A stretch of DNA of 64,000 bases from Chlorophyllum brunneum (GCA_963576785.1 OY756142.1:2790001-2854000), one strand, 5' to 3'; positions 1 to 12,154 are shown, counted from the stretch's first letter. Translations and numbers: made by a program. The notes: generated by a model not told the origin, from the sequence alone.

Positions 1-257
1 AGTGAGTGAGAAAAATAGTCTTTTGTTCCTCGGGTGGGGTCCTATCGGTTGGACCTCGGAGCTATGGTGTCATCATATATAGTCCACGAACCTTACGAAC
101 ACTTCTTCTAGCTTCAGTATTCATCACTCATTTATTTTGTCCGAGTAACCTGGTTAAGGATTGACTCTGTCTGATCAGTGTCTGATCCTTATTTCCAAGC
201 TAAGGTGTATAAATTATCCGCACTAGTCTACTGTTCTCCACAATTAGGATATTTTTA

Positions 258-1083
258 TCAAATCTTCCCAATCAACAAGTTCCCAATCATTTCCCTGCCC
301 GTAACTCGGGTGGTATGGTACAATGTAGGAATGTCCAACGTCGAAGTCAGACCATCAGCAAAGCCAAAAGGCAACATCAACGGAATCCAGCCTGTTCAAA
401 ACGAACTGCTAAGCTCTAACGTTAACGGTGAATCGAATCAGATACGTACCTCGAGCATATTCCAGGGCGAAGCATCCCTCATGCATCTTATACTGCTTCG
501 CCGTACCCCTCGGTAAATAGTGCACGCTTCCAGCAGGGTACCTTTCCATCTCCAAGCTTCCCGGCCTGAACGCCCATTGCTCACCGACTAGAATATTGAA
601 ATAATCGTCGGCGGTATGCAATCCAGTATGACCTTCGGTTCCCAAGGGCGTTCCAAAGACAATCAAGTACTCCGTAATACTGGCATGGATAATGTACATC
701 GCGCCCATGGCACCACCAGCATTATTAAACACCCATTCAGACGTATTAGTGTTGATCCATGCAGGATGTGTTGTTGAGAGAGTTGAGACGATGTGGTTAA
801 TCATTCCCTGGGTATTATTGGGACCGGCGACAGCGATAGCTTCTTGTGCGAGTTGATGAAGGGTAGTAGGGTTAAAAACATACCATCGATCCTATGCGGA
901 GTCGTCAACAAAGTACTCGGCAATGAGATATGAATATCAAATTACCTTGATGGTATCAAGCCATCCACAAAATGCGACAAAGAGCAGCACAACGGCCATC
1001 CTCGTCGCCCATTTTATTAGAAAGGAATCTGGTTGTTGCTGGGGTGCAGGTTTGGCTGCACCGTTCATTGTCGTTCCCGACAT
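258..1083 (-). CDS. ERG2: C-8 sterol isomerase (ERG2 family)
   Basis: Shifts the delta-8 double bond to delta-7 in ergosterol synthesis, in the ER membrane (known of the family, which is related to the sigma-1 receptor). I assemble three exons: complement(258..391, 450..891, 946..1083), about 237 residues. The N-terminus has one hydrophobic membrane segment (around VVLLFVAF). The middle carries family motifs [10 protein letters not shown] and [12 protein letters not shown]. The last exon gives the expected ending with PFGFADGL and VTGREMIGN. Splice sites are canonical and the codon split across the last intron reads Gly as expected. It lies tail-side of a BAHD acyltransferase on the same strand. 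The join is supported by conserved sequence on both sides of each intron. Confidence 0.95.
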
Positions 1084-1453
1084 CGTATTTTGTGTCGTTC
1101 AAGCGTGAGAAATAGTCGTTCTGAAGAGAATCTCGGGTCGTGGGTGTTCTTGGAAGAAGAAAGAGAAAGGCAGTTTATACGTCGAAATACACTTGCCCTC
1201 GTACGACTTAATTTTCCCTTGAGTCTATTTTTGGCGCATGGGTTACGAGACGCGTGTTGTCACATATCACGTGCACAGTTTCAATATTCAATATGGGGCT
1301 TCATTATAGACGTATATTTTACAGACGAGAGATCGACATACAGTTAAGCAGATATTACCGGAAGGAAAAATCAGCAGATCGTCCAACTCAAATCCCAGAG
1401 CGAATAATGGAAGACTAACAAGTAAATATACAAGCCTACCATCGAATCAAGCA
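1084..1453. other. Intergenic: ERG2 upstream / acyltransferase downstream
   Basis: About 370 bases between the 3' end of the acyltransferase and the start of ERG2, both on the minus strand. It should hold the ERG2 promoter. I see no further gene and no motif I would name with confidence. Confidence 0.6.
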
Positions 1454-3034
1454 CTATGCATTAGTGTTGATCGTAGTCTTGCTCACAAGCCGTTTCACCT
1501 CGTCCACCAACGACCCAGTCTTAACCTTATTCAAGGTAATATCCAACACAGTACTCCCATCATCCAGTCTCCCCGCAATGAACACCGAATTGGTTAATAA
1601 AAGCTCGTTTGGCGTGATCTGGTATCTGTACCCGCACACCGTTCTCTCTGCCCCGACCGCGCTCCAGTCACTTTCCAAAATCCTCGATGCCGACACATTT
1701 GAAATAAAAAAATTCTCGTGTGCATGAGGATTGACAAGGAAAGTGGTGACAGACCGTGTCACGAGCTTATAACCTTGCCCGACATGATTAAGGGAGTATG
1801 AAGCCCTGGCGGTATGTAGAACACATGCGAGTTCATGAAGAGGTATGTTTTGCAGATCGGAAACTGTGAAGAGCGGGTATGGGAGTGGAATGAAAGCGTT
1901 ATGTGGATACAAGTCGATTGAGGAGTCGTGTGAGGGTATGAGGTGCCTGAAAGACGCGAGGTTACCACAATTAACAATGGTATCCAGTGACGTTCCTCTC
2001 GAATATACTACCTGTGTTATCCCATGAGCGCGGTTATACACCTGACATGTGCATTACTGACCTTTAATAACCAAGCGACCAAGATATCGCCAGTGGTGAT
2101 TCCGTCTGCATTCTCCCTCGACTTCTTGATATCTTTCCTCACCACTTCAACAAGAGCGCTCAACACGCTCCCCGGCAACAGCACAACTTGTCTCTGCGCA
2201 CTTCTCCACCACTTTTCCCTGGTGTGCCATGCGGCAAGTTTCAAGGCGCCCTTGATTCCCAAGACGGCCATATTCGAATAATCGTTGCATCCCAACTGAG
2301 CTTCCTGCATCCTGACTTCCTGCTCGACGCACTCTTTCACCGGGTTCACGTTTACATCCGGTAGTGATAGCGGCAGTGGTGGTACAACCCACTCAGAGCC
2401 ATTCATCTCCGCTACAAGCGCGCGCATAACCATTGCCGCGCCTCCTCCGTCGAATAGCCCATGAGATCTGGAGAAGCCGATGCATGTATAATCCCGTACG
2501 GGTCCATTTATAGCACCCGCTGGAAAATAGGTCAAATGCCAACACGTCAACGGATGACTTGTACCCTCCCATACAGAGTACTGTCTTGGTGTAGATGGGT
2601 GGATAAAGATATTCGGAGGAAAGGAAGGTGAAGGTGAGGTGAACGGAATCGGGATATAGTCCGTTATGGGTTTCTCCGAAATCGTCGTCGTCAGCGAGAA
2701 AGTTGGATATTCGTTATGTGTGGGAAGTGGTCCAAGGGGTATACGCAAGAACCATTCGGTTTTCTATGAGAAGTACGTTCCTTGTTCAGGCGTTTGATCC
2801 ATCTCCGGGGGCAAAGATGCTACTCACTTCATCATTCTTCTGTGAAAGAAGACGTCCAGCAAGCATGCGCCATTTTTCCGTCAGCCGTGTGAGCGCTTCG
2901 GCAAGAGCTACACTATCGATGGTACCTTCGATAAGCCAGCCAGTGACAAATGTCGTCCGTTCGAAGAGGACATCCAGGGCACTAAGCGGGTAAAGTGCAA
3001 CGTGTGATGCCGATGCGGCCTGTTTGTCATCCAT
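1454..3034 (-). CDS. BAHD/trichothecene-acetyltransferase-type acyltransferase
   Basis: Predicted CoA-dependent acyltransferase; substrate unknown. Exons complement(1454..2011, 2062..2763, 2828..3034) give 488 residues, normal for the family. The catalytic HxxxDG motif is visible as HGLFDG with His near residue 170. The start MDDKQ is followed by a typical N-terminal block ending PLSALD. The middle intron is ambiguous: a 20-nt and a 50-nt removal ending at two successive CAGs both keep frame. I prefer 50 nt (2012-2061) because 20 nt is too short for a fungal intron. The DFGWG motif of plant BAHD enzymes is not seen, as is usual in fungal relatives. It sits beside ERG2 on the same strand; a link to sterol chemistry is only a guess. 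Confidence 0.85.
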
Positions 3035-3544
3035 GATGGGCTCGGGTGCAGTCGAGGTGTGCTTGTGTCAACGTGGTCGAAGGGACTGCCGTTGACGCCC
3101 AAGAAGGCCACAAGACCGAAATAGACGGTGGCAACCATGCGACAAGGCAATATATAGTATATTGTTGGGGTGTATAGATCCATGCTCATTCTTGTTTGTG
3201 CCCCTTTCCTGCATGATGTTTTCGAAATATTACCGAGCCGTTGACATGCTGCACCCGGGGTATATAGGAGAACGGAACTCAAGAGGCCGCGGCTCCACTA
3301 AGACAAGGTCCCGCGTTTGTGTCGCACATGGTTAATACTGACTTGGATGTGTCTCCGACAACTTTTTTGCAGCATTCCACAGGTCTGCCCTACGCTTAAA
3401 AATAATGCTCGAGTCGATATCCCGCAAGGTAGCAGTGGTCAGTGTTTTCTTTTGCGCCCAGTGACCTTTTCAATCTGACCTTCGTGGACCCAATAGAAAA
3501 TGTCCTCCAAAAAATCCATAAAACGTCGACACATCTAATACGTT
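3035..3544. other. Intergenic upstream of the acyltransferase
   Basis: About 510 bases holding the acyltransferase promoter side. Short open frames here look random. Nothing else recognised. Confidence 0.5.
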
Positions 3545-4326
3545 CTATCGTTGGAACCCCGCAAACGCGACCAAAATAGGTTTTTTCCTCCCAACCAAAC
3601 CCAACTTTTCAACTTCGCTGTTGATTATCACCGGGAGCGAACCGAGTTGGCAGGGAAGATAGGATGCCGAATTGCTAGTGCCAGTCACACCATCAGGAGA
3701 AATACTTGGGTCCACATCCAGTGGTTGGGAGTGTATAACCGTGCACTTAAAGGAAGCGTCCACTATACTGGTCGCGAGATAAGAAAGCTCTGCAGCACCC
3801 CTAATATGAACTGCCACCCCTTGTGGGTGAATAACCTTATACCAACCATCTTAACGATATTCGTCGGAAATTTTATAGAGTGGATCAAACAAAAACTCCA
3901 CCAGCTCACGGATATCAATCCAAAGACGCAACAACTCTTACATGAACTTTCCTGTCTTGTGAACGAGCTGGGTTTTGTTTGCCAATTATTTCTCGATGTT
4001 TTCAGATGTTACAATCGGATTTTTCCCTTCAGCAATATTTCGAGCAGCTTGAAGTTTTTCGCCAACCAGTCTCTCTGCCTCTTCTGCCATAGTAGAAAGG
4101 GCCATGTCCGAATGTACTCCGTACCGCCGGATCGAGCACAATTCATCTGCATCCTCCATAGGTTATCTTACCAACCTTTTCTTGTTGGAGAATTGGAATT
4201 AGACACATTTGGGATGAAGTTCATATATGGTTCAGCAATCTTGACCAGGATCGAGCCAGCCAGCCAAGTTCTCACAGCATCCCCCCAGAGTATGGTGGTT
4301 TTGAGGTTGTTAATCCCAGTAGCCAT
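3545..4326. other. Unresolved stretch with long open frames on both strands
   Basis: On the plus strand 3551-4333 is open for 260 codons, but its first true ATG is only at about 3807. On the minus strand, codon-aligned with it, coding-like segments (for example AEEAERLVGEKLQ, ELLRLWIDIRELVEF and a final 90-codon stretch ending at 3545) follow one another in one frame, interrupted by several stops, nearly all TAA. A minus-strand start at 4326 (MATGINNLK) is in another frame and could join through a roughly 53-nt intron. Possibilities are a spliced minus gene, a decayed minus gene, a plus gene, or chance. I recognise no family. It lies about 220 bases downstream of the glucosidase II beta stop. 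Confidence 0.3.
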
Positions 4327-4543
4327 AAACTAGGAGAAACTTGTTTTGTGTTGCTTTAGAGGGCTGGTACTTAAAGAGACTGCCATAGAAATCACATGAA
4401 AGAACGCAGTGATGAATGTCAAATTATGGTGGGGTAGATATATTCTTGTTGGGGTCGACAATGAAAGGAGCCAAGACCACATCAAAATAAATAAGAACGG
4501 CTTCAGCGATACCTACCACTCACACCTCGAAATCACCAACCAA

Positions 4544-6666
4544 CTAAAGCTCTTCCCTCGACTTATTGTTCGATTCTGGGACCGGCAAACACAGCGCTGG
4601 AGATGTGCCCGTGAACTGATACTCGCACTTCTCAAGTTCTTGTACTGATGTGATTGCATTCTCGGTGCCGCAAGTCATCACGAGCTAATTGGACATTATG
4701 ACTGAGAGCAAGCCATTAGAAGAAAGAAATCGTCACGTACGATAACATTGCGTTCAGGGCCGTTCCAGCACCTCGCGCCATGTTTATAAACCTGCTTTGA
4801 GTAATACTCAGGAGTACCTGGTTTCGCGTCTGGTGAAGGATTCCATGACTCAAATCGGCTGTGGTAAACCCCATCAGCCATCAGCCCGTCCAAGTCTTTA
4901 AGACGAAATGTTTACTTACCCAAGACTGTGATGCATGCCACCATTCTTTGGCTTCTGCTTAGCCTCTTTAAAGAGGCAGGTTTCGTAGATATATTCTCCG
5001 GTGTCGTATTCGAGGCAGGTACCATCGAGTTTCTTCCACTCGCCATCGACGCCGAAGCCTTCAACGTCGAAGATCTTGGTAATGTCCCCCTCGATTTCTT
5101 TCTTCTCTTTTTGAAGGTTCTTGAGTCCGTTTTCGGCATCGTTGAAGGCTTGACGGGCCCGGGAGGAATCAGCTACGGAGAAAAATTTGTGAATGACTAT
5201 ATATAAATATATCTAGAATGGGAGGAATACCTGAAACCCTATCGGCCGCTGGGATTATATGGAGCAGTTCTAACAATGAGACGATACTGTCTTTAAACTG
5301 GTCATAGTATTCAAGCGCGAAATCAGGGAGATACGATGCAATATCATAAACTACCAGTGGACAAGTCAGCAGGTTTCGGGTTCTAGGGGTACAGACTAAG
5401 AACTTACGGCTCTCTTCATCCTCTACGCCAGCATATTCATCGTGGCCCAAAAGTAGTGAGGTATAATCAGTGTTCAACAGTCCGTCCAGCTGAGATTTGA
5501 GCCTATCGGCATCCCACATGCCTTCCTCCAAAGGTTCACCCTCTTTCTTCTCCTCATCTTCTTTCTTCTTTTCCTCGGCTGCATTATCCTCTTTGTTGAC
5601 TTCGTTGATATGAGGAAGGCCAGCGTGTTCTTCCCAGCCACGAACCGCCTCCAGGACAGCCATGTCTTGGTAGTTTGGATTGTAGCCTTGTCTAAGGCCG
5701 TCGAGTATTTCACCGAGCTTCTTTTCATTCTCGAGGTGCTTTTGGTGTTCGCGTTGGAGGGATTTAAGAGCGTTGTGGTGTTCGATGAGGTTTCGGTAAA
5801 GAGCTAACGAGCCATGTTCAACACCACGAGGCAAAATCATTGCTGGAATCGGAATACTCACGAGACTCCTTCTTGCGCTCAAGGGCAGCGGTGGACAGAG
5901 ACTCTGTACGTTCAGCGATATCTGCGAAAGAGGTTAGAGGTGGCTCGAGTCTACTAATAAAATTTGATGCACCTCTCAGCCGTTCAACCTCGTTCTCTTT
6001 GGCTCGAATTTCCCGCCCCAAGGTTTCTACCCGTTCCTCAAGACGCTTCTTCTCTTTATGGGCGAAGGTGATGTATGTGGAACGGATTTTGGATCCCTGG
6101 TCTCGTCAAGGTGGGGACAAACCAGCGATATCACTGGTGACTTACCGTCTTGCGAAGCTTCATCTCGACCTCATGCTTCTTCCTATATTCCTCACCAACT
6201 TCCCGACAGACGTTTTTACAAACACCAGGAAGCTCGTCCGAGCCATCACAACATTGGGGCTCTTGCCAGGCCCATGAGCTCCAGTTTCATGCTATACATA
6301 TTGGGATACATACCGCAAAGTCCGTCCCGCACCCTGGAGCTAGGAATAGAAGCTCCTATGTGCCCGTTGTTTTGACAGTAGAAATAGGTGTCGGGGCAAG
6401 CACCAGTCCCTGTGGTAGATATTTATTTAACCACACTACTTCTAGTCCACTGCAGACGCACCAGGTTCGTCACTCCCGTCTGGACAATCACAAGAGTCAT
6501 CATTCACAAACTCCCAAGGAATGTCCTTCGACCCATCCAAGCACTTCCACTTCCCATTCGTCGGCACATATTTAGATACTAAATCCGGCGCGACTCCAAA
6601 CGTCTTGTCCAGGGCACCAGCGGCCTGTGTCGACAAGGGCAGAAGGAGAAGAAATAGCGACAGCAT
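4544..6666 (-). CDS. GTB1: Glucosidase II beta subunit (PRKCSH-like)
   Basis: Regulatory, lectin-bearing subunit of ER glucosidase II, which trims glucose from N-glycans during glycoprotein folding (known of the family). Ten exons can be followed. The start has a signal peptide (MLSLFLLLLPLSTQA). Two LDL-receptor-like cysteine blocks follow (CDCPDGSDEPG and CCDGSDELPG). Next come a charged coiled coil, an acidic Glu/Lys stretch, and a C-terminal MRH (mannose-6-phosphate receptor homology) domain with VYKHGARCWNGP and CEYQFTGTSPALC. The protein ends in REEL directly before the TAG, an HDEL-like ER retention tail. Head-to-head with eS25, 197 bases apart. The exon joins restore known family sequence, so confidence is high. 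Confidence 0.95.
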
Positions 6667-6863
6667 TACCAGACCCCAGATACACGGTCCACACGAGCCT
6701 AAGAGCGATTCAAGTCGTCAAGTTATTCCACCAACCCTGTTATTCGATCGACGTGTCCCACTCACGCGCCTACTGATCGCTGATGTAAGCCAAACAAGGC
6801 ACGCCCTCAGCGAAATCTGGACAATCCCCTCAGCGATTCTCAGTACCGACGGTCAGCGCAAGA
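6667..6863. promoter_or_regulatory. Shared upstream region, GTB1 (-) and eS25 (+)
   Basis: Only 197 bases separate the two divergent start codons, so it must contain both core promoters and 5' leaders. I see no clear TATA box. Promoter role is inferred from position. Confidence 0.55.
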
Positions 6864-7393
6864 ATGGTGAGTGTCCTCACGCTAGTTGATTCAGACACCT
6901 TTCGGACGTCGTACGAATGCATCCTACGTTGGACAGAACGGGCGTATTGTTCTACTTGAGCTGGATGCGACGTTTTGGATATGGATGGACCTGTATTGAT
7001 CGCAGAGACTCATCAAACGTCTTCGTCTAGCCGAAAGCCAAAGCAGCAGCGCCGTCAGGCGGAAAGGCAGCTAAGAAGAAGAAGTGGTCCAAGGGCAAGG
7101 TCAAGGACAAGGCCCAGCACTCCGTCAGCCTTGACAAGGCTACGTACGACCGTATCCTCAAGGAGGTGCCCACCTTCAAATTCATCAGCCAGAGCATCCT
7201 CATCGAACGTCTCAAAATCAACGGCTCATTGGCTCGTCTAGCAATCAGACATCTGAAGAAAGATAACCTGATCAAGCCCATTGTGCACCATTCAGCGCAG
7301 TTGATTTACAGTGCGTTTACTTTTTGTTCCACGAGCTCTGTCTAACGATAGCACCTCCTTTCTTCAGCAAGAGTCACTTTAGCAGCAGACTAA
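6864..7393 (+). CDS. RPS25: 40S ribosomal protein S25 (eS25)
   Basis: Small-subunit ribosomal protein. Exons 6864..6866, 7031..7310 and 7368..7393 give 102 residues. Exon 1 contributes only the ATG, then a 164-nt intron follows, a layout often seen in fungal ribosomal protein genes. The mature start is basic (PKAKAAAPSGGKAAKKKKW). The conserved core is DKATYDRILKEVPTFKFIS and then SLARLAIRHLKK. The C-terminus reads YTRVTLAAD. Start choice rests on the ATG being followed at once by a good GTGAGT donor. Confidence 0.92.
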
Positions 7394-7803
7394 ACGTTAC
7401 CACCACTCCCTTCCGTCGTTGTCATTATGTCTCATAGGCACATGTATCTCAATGCACTCACAAAATTTATGCCCCGGCTGAAAACACCATCCCGCAGTGA
7501 TCTAGTAAGAATTCCTAAAAGTTGCGCGGGTCCATCATCGAAGCCTGCGTCCGCCGCGAGTTGTATTCGGAAGAGACTGAAAATGGAGTGAATTAACCCA
7601 GAGAACCGGCTCCCGTGTACCAATATAATCAGAGACGAACAGACAAGGGACTTGCGGAGGGGAGGGAATTGGTATTGTGAGAAATAGCTTAAGCGCCAGT
7701 TAAATATGGGCATTCTCAGGTGGTGCTGATCCAGTGACTTCTCTTCCCGTTTTTTTGTGATGAGCTCATATGATCAATCTCGTTTGGCTCTTGACGGGAT
7801 ACC
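7394..7803. other. Intergenic: eS25 end to FGGY kinase start
   Basis: 410 bases; should include the eS25 3' end and the kinase promoter. A 93-codon minus frame here has no recognisable content and I treat it as chance. Confidence 0.5.
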
Positions 7804-9918
7804 ATGACTACCCAGGAGTACTACATTGGCGTTGACGTAGGAACAGGCTCTGTCCGAGCGTCACTTTTGTCCAAGGACGGAACAGTTGTCGCATCGTCAA
7901 CCCAGGATACACAAACATGGAGAGACGAGCACGATCATCGTATCTTTGAACAATCGACTACCGATATCTGGTCTGCTATATCGAGGGCCATCAAATCATG
8001 CATCGCGGACGCCAAAGTGCCCGCAGAGTCGGTGAAAGGCCTAGGATTTGATGCGACATGCTCTTTGGCGGTAGCTGATCTTCAAGGAGAGCCAGTGATC
8101 GTGACAAAAGGAAACGATATTGGCTTACCTGGAGAGAGAAATATAATACTATGGGCAGACCATCGCGCTGAAAAGGAAGCAGATTTCATTAATAGCACTG
8201 GCTCCATTGTGCTAGACTACGTTGGTGGCAGGATGAGCGTACGTCCGTTTCCAAATCCTTATTTACCCCAACCACTGACCGCATGACTATATAACCCTTC
8301 CAGTTAGAAATGGAAGTCCCAAAAATTCTTTGGCTTAAGAACAACACTCCCACAGATCGCTTCTCCAATTGCCAATTCTTCGACCTTCCTGACTTTCTTA
8401 CATATCGTGCCACGAGAGACAGTACACGCTCCTGCTGTTCTGTCACATGCAAATGTTCTTTCGTGCCCAAGACTGGGTGGCATAATGATTTTTTTCAACA
8501 AATTGGTCTTGGTCAGCTGGTAGTGAACAACTATGTGCAGATGGGAGCGGAAGATGGGAAAGTGTTGACTGCTGGAATGCCCATTGGGACGGGACTTTCG
8601 AAGCAAGCAGCGCAAGAGCTGGGGCTTGTGGAGGGTACGCCTGTTGGTAGTGCCCTGATTGATGCGTATGTCCTCTCCATGTGGCAGATCATGCAATTAT
8701 CGATTTCCCCCTAGGTACGCAGGATGGTTGGGCACGGTTGCCGCCAGATACAAGAAGGGCGGTGTTCTCCAGGAAGAGATACCCGAACTTCAAGAATCAG
8801 GGCGTCGTCTTGCTGTGATCGCCGGGACAAGTACGTGTCATATCGTCCAGGTAGGATGATCATATATATTCGTCCAGCATTTGAGGATAACATCTACAGA
8901 GCCCCGATGGTATATTCGTAGACGGGGTTTGGGGACCCTACAAGGATCCTGTCTTCAGGGGATGGTGGATGAACGAAGGAGGTCAATCGTCAACTGGTCA
9001 GGTAAGCCTTAGCTCCAATCCTAGTGCTACACACCTACGCTTACAATGTTACTCAGCTTATCGACTTTGTCCTCACTACCCACCCTGCGTATTCAAAACT
9101 CGAGGAACTCGCTAAAGAGAAACAGAAAATTAAGCACGAAAGTGAGTCCTAGTCATCAACACCCCCAGACTCGGAAACTCATTCCCTGCTCAGTTCTGGA
9201 AGACATCTTGGAACAACTCCGGGTCGAGAATGGTGCAACCAGTCCCACCGAACTAACAAAGGACCTCCATATCTATCCCGATTTCCACGGTTCGTCTCTT
9301 TACTGTCAACTAACTTACCTAAAAGCCAACCCTCCATCCACAGGCAACCGTTCCCCGATAGCAGACCCACGCATGAGAGGCTCGATCACAGGGCTCGAGG
9401 TTTCATCGAGCCTCCCAGATCTCGCAAAGAAATACAATGCAACTCTGGAATCTATCGCCCTTCAAACACGCCACATCATCTCTGTCTTGAACAGTCGCGG
9501 TCACACAATCTCCTCAATCTATATGAGTGGCGGACAAGCCAAGAACCTTGCGCTTATGCAGCTATTTGCTGATGTATGTGATATGCCTGTTGTATTGCCT
9601 CAAGATCATACAGCGGCTGTTGTTCGTGGAGCTGCTATCCTCGGTCGATTCGCTGCCGAGGGAGGAGGAAAGGGTGACGATGCCAATCAAGCCAAAGCAC
9701 TATGGAAGGTCATGGTGCGTTTCCTGGATTTTGATCACCTCAAACTATCATTGATACTCATTATTTAGGTTGAGATGACACCTCCTGGAACGCTCGTAGT
9801 ACCCAGCGCTTCACCCAAGGACAAGAGGCTCCTCAACGCCAAGTTCAAGATATTTATGGAAACAATTGATATCCAACGTAGATGGCGCGTAGAGATGGAG
9901 GAGGCTGCCCGGGGATAA
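7804..9918 (+). CDS. FGGY-family carbohydrate kinase (probable D-ribulokinase type)
   Basis: Predicted ATP-dependent sugar kinase; the closest fit by memory is the eukaryotic FGGY/YDR109C group that phosphorylates D-ribulose as metabolite repair. Eight exons (7804..8238, 8304..8665, 8715..8850, 8900..9001, 9057..9141, 9194..9289, 9344..9714, 9769..9918) total 578 residues. The N-terminal phosphate-binding loop is GVDVGTGSVRA. A WADHRA motif with the presumed catalytic Asp follows. HGNRSPIADPRMRG, with its codon split across an intron, and the C-terminal SGGQAKN plus DHTAAVVRGAAILG complete the two-lobed fold. All splice sites are canonical and every joined codon fits. Exact substrate is inferred, not seen. 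Confidence 0.92.
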
Positions 9919-11168
9919 CCTATTGTGATGTAACGGTGTGTTGACTAGTCCAAGGTTTCCACATAATCGGATACGCTGGAAAATCAAAATATCAATTACA
10001 AGTTGGGGTACAGAGTGACGGTAGGCACTCAGCGCCACCGTCTTAAGTATGGCCAGGTGGGCCATAAGTAACCTAAGACTCAATACGCTGCACCAAAATA
10101 CTAGCCCAAGCAACCAATCCGTGTCTATTTCCGGGTCATCTCTGACTGCGACCTGCAAACACTCGACTGTGAATTCAGAACTTCGAAACGGACCCACTGT
10201 GGCCGATCCAATACTGTTGACCATCTTCGGGGACAAAGTTCCTGCGCGCACTGGAGAGAGCCTGGGTACGCTAGACTACTAGCGTGCAGGTCCCTACACC
10301 GTAGAAATACGGGATGAGCTTCTGTCCTGCTCCCATGGCGTGGATCCCTAGCACCAGTGAAAGAGTTGATCTGGGTTGCGCCGGGCTCGGGCCTTGGACA
10401 TAGGATTTGGTGTGACTGCTTGATGGTGGAAATAAGGAGAGTAGAGAAGAGAAGAACAGGTATTTCAGATATAGTATTAGACACTTTTGCCTGAGATACA
10501 AAAGTCTACGCGATGATGATGCCCAAGAGGTCGGCCTACGTGTTCATGCCACAAGCGTGTAAAAAAGCGAGTGGCCGCTCCACAGATTTTGCTTTAAATG
10601 TCAACCGCGGCCCAAAGATAGTACCAGCACTTGTTCAAAAGGTACTTTTCTTTCCAGAATATACCCCACTGAGTATTGGGCGTGTGGGAGTAGGCATGGG
10701 TACCAATACCAAAACATGTTCTTTCTGGGACAAACCAGTCTACCGCAATGTTCAGAATATAAGCGCGCACGCATCTTCGAGCTCTCAGAACAATCAAACA
10801 AACTTCACGAAGCTCCGGGGGGCCATAGGAGTGGATACCGAGGATAACGTTTCGGGCAGAGAATAGCATCGGACCGTTCTTATATCAAGCGTCTTATTTC
10901 GCTCCACTCTTGGAAGTTGAGGCTGAAGCCAGTCTGACGGCGAAAAGGATACCGTGCGGTATTACTCTTACGAGTGGTGTCTTCACTTGATTGGACCCGG
11001 ACCGGGGATATCGAAAAATATGATGTGCCATACATGGGCGCATACTTCTTGTTACAGCACTCAAGGAAGCATGGATCATGATGGTGCATACTGGGCATGT
11101 CGCTCATTATACATAAAGCGTTTTTACGGGTGGATGACAGGTGAAGGGAATGAAGTACGCGAATGGAT
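9919..11168. other. Convergent intergenic region, kinase (+) and uL2 (-)
   Basis: 1.25 kb between two converging genes. An ATG-started 117-codon plus frame (10513-10866) and overlapping minus frames exist, but none carries a family motif or matching introns. I cannot support a gene. Confidence 0.45.
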
Positions 11169-12154
11169 CTAGACCTCCTTGACCTTGACAGTACCACGTA
11201 GCAGACCAGTCTATACAAAATGAAATCAGGGGCCTGATAGATCTTGCTAAAGGGAAAAAGGCGTACGCGGCGGGCAGCGATGAGACCAACTTTCTGTCCG
11301 GGAACAGCAGAACGGGCCACTGTCGAGGCGTGGCCGATGTGCTGGTGGTTACCACCACCATGAGGATGGTCGACGGGGTTCATAGCAACACCACGAGTAC
11401 GAGGCCAGCTAGTACAACATTAGCCATTCTTCGAGAAGAATTTCATGGAAGTGGGAACGTACTTGTAGCGCTTGGCCTTATATTTATGGAATGCACGACC
11501 AGCTTTCAGCAAAGGCTTGTCAATTCTTCCACCACCGGCAACGATACCGATGGTTGCACGGGAGGATCCAGAGATGGTCTTCTTGGAACCGCTGGGAAGC
11601 CTAATTCTTGTCTTGTTGTCATCTGGGGAGTGACCAATGATAGTGGCGTAGTTGCCGGAAGTACGGGCGAGGGCACCGCGGTCGCCGACCTTCTCCTCGA
11701 CATTGCAGATGATGGTGCCCTCCGGGCATTGGGAAACGGGGAGGACGTTGCCGACGGTAAGGGTGGCCTTCTTGCCGCAGTAGACGAAGGCACCAGTGTG
11801 AAGGCCTTCAGTAGCGATGAAAGTCTCTTTGCGGAGCTTGTAGCGGTAGGGGTCACGGAAAACAACGCGGGCAAGGGGAGCGCCACTAGAATTCAATTGA
11901 CATTACAGTATCGTTCGAGTGAATGCTGATCCAACTCACCGACCAGCATCATGGATGATCTCCTTCACAATACCCCGGACATAGCCATTACGTTCAGCGA
12001 AATCGAGGGCGCGGAATCGAGCGGGTGACTTGTTGTGGTGTGTGTGCGCTTTGAACTACAGAGATGGACTTGGTCAGACACTGGGTGTACCACGACTGAA
12101 TCATTTACGCACGATCGCATGGGAGCGCCTTTGTGTCCTAATAACCCGACCCAT
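11169..12154 (-). CDS. RPL2: 60S ribosomal protein L8/L2 (uL2)
   Basis: Large-subunit protein at the peptidyl transferase centre. Exons complement(11169..11210, 11267..11408, 11463..11885, 11940..12055, 12113..12154) give 254 residues, the standard eukaryotic length. It starts [11 protein letters not shown]; the middle has [12 protein letters not shown] and [11 protein letters not shown]. The hallmark [16 protein letters not shown] is in exon 4. The protein ends VKVKEV. The donor at 11462 was chosen because it gives the conserved [11 protein letters not shown] junction rather than reading through. Confidence 0.96.

Noticed and set aside
10513..10866. 117-codon ATG frame on the plus strand
   Set aside because: No domain, overlapping minus frames equally long, located in a convergent intergenic region.
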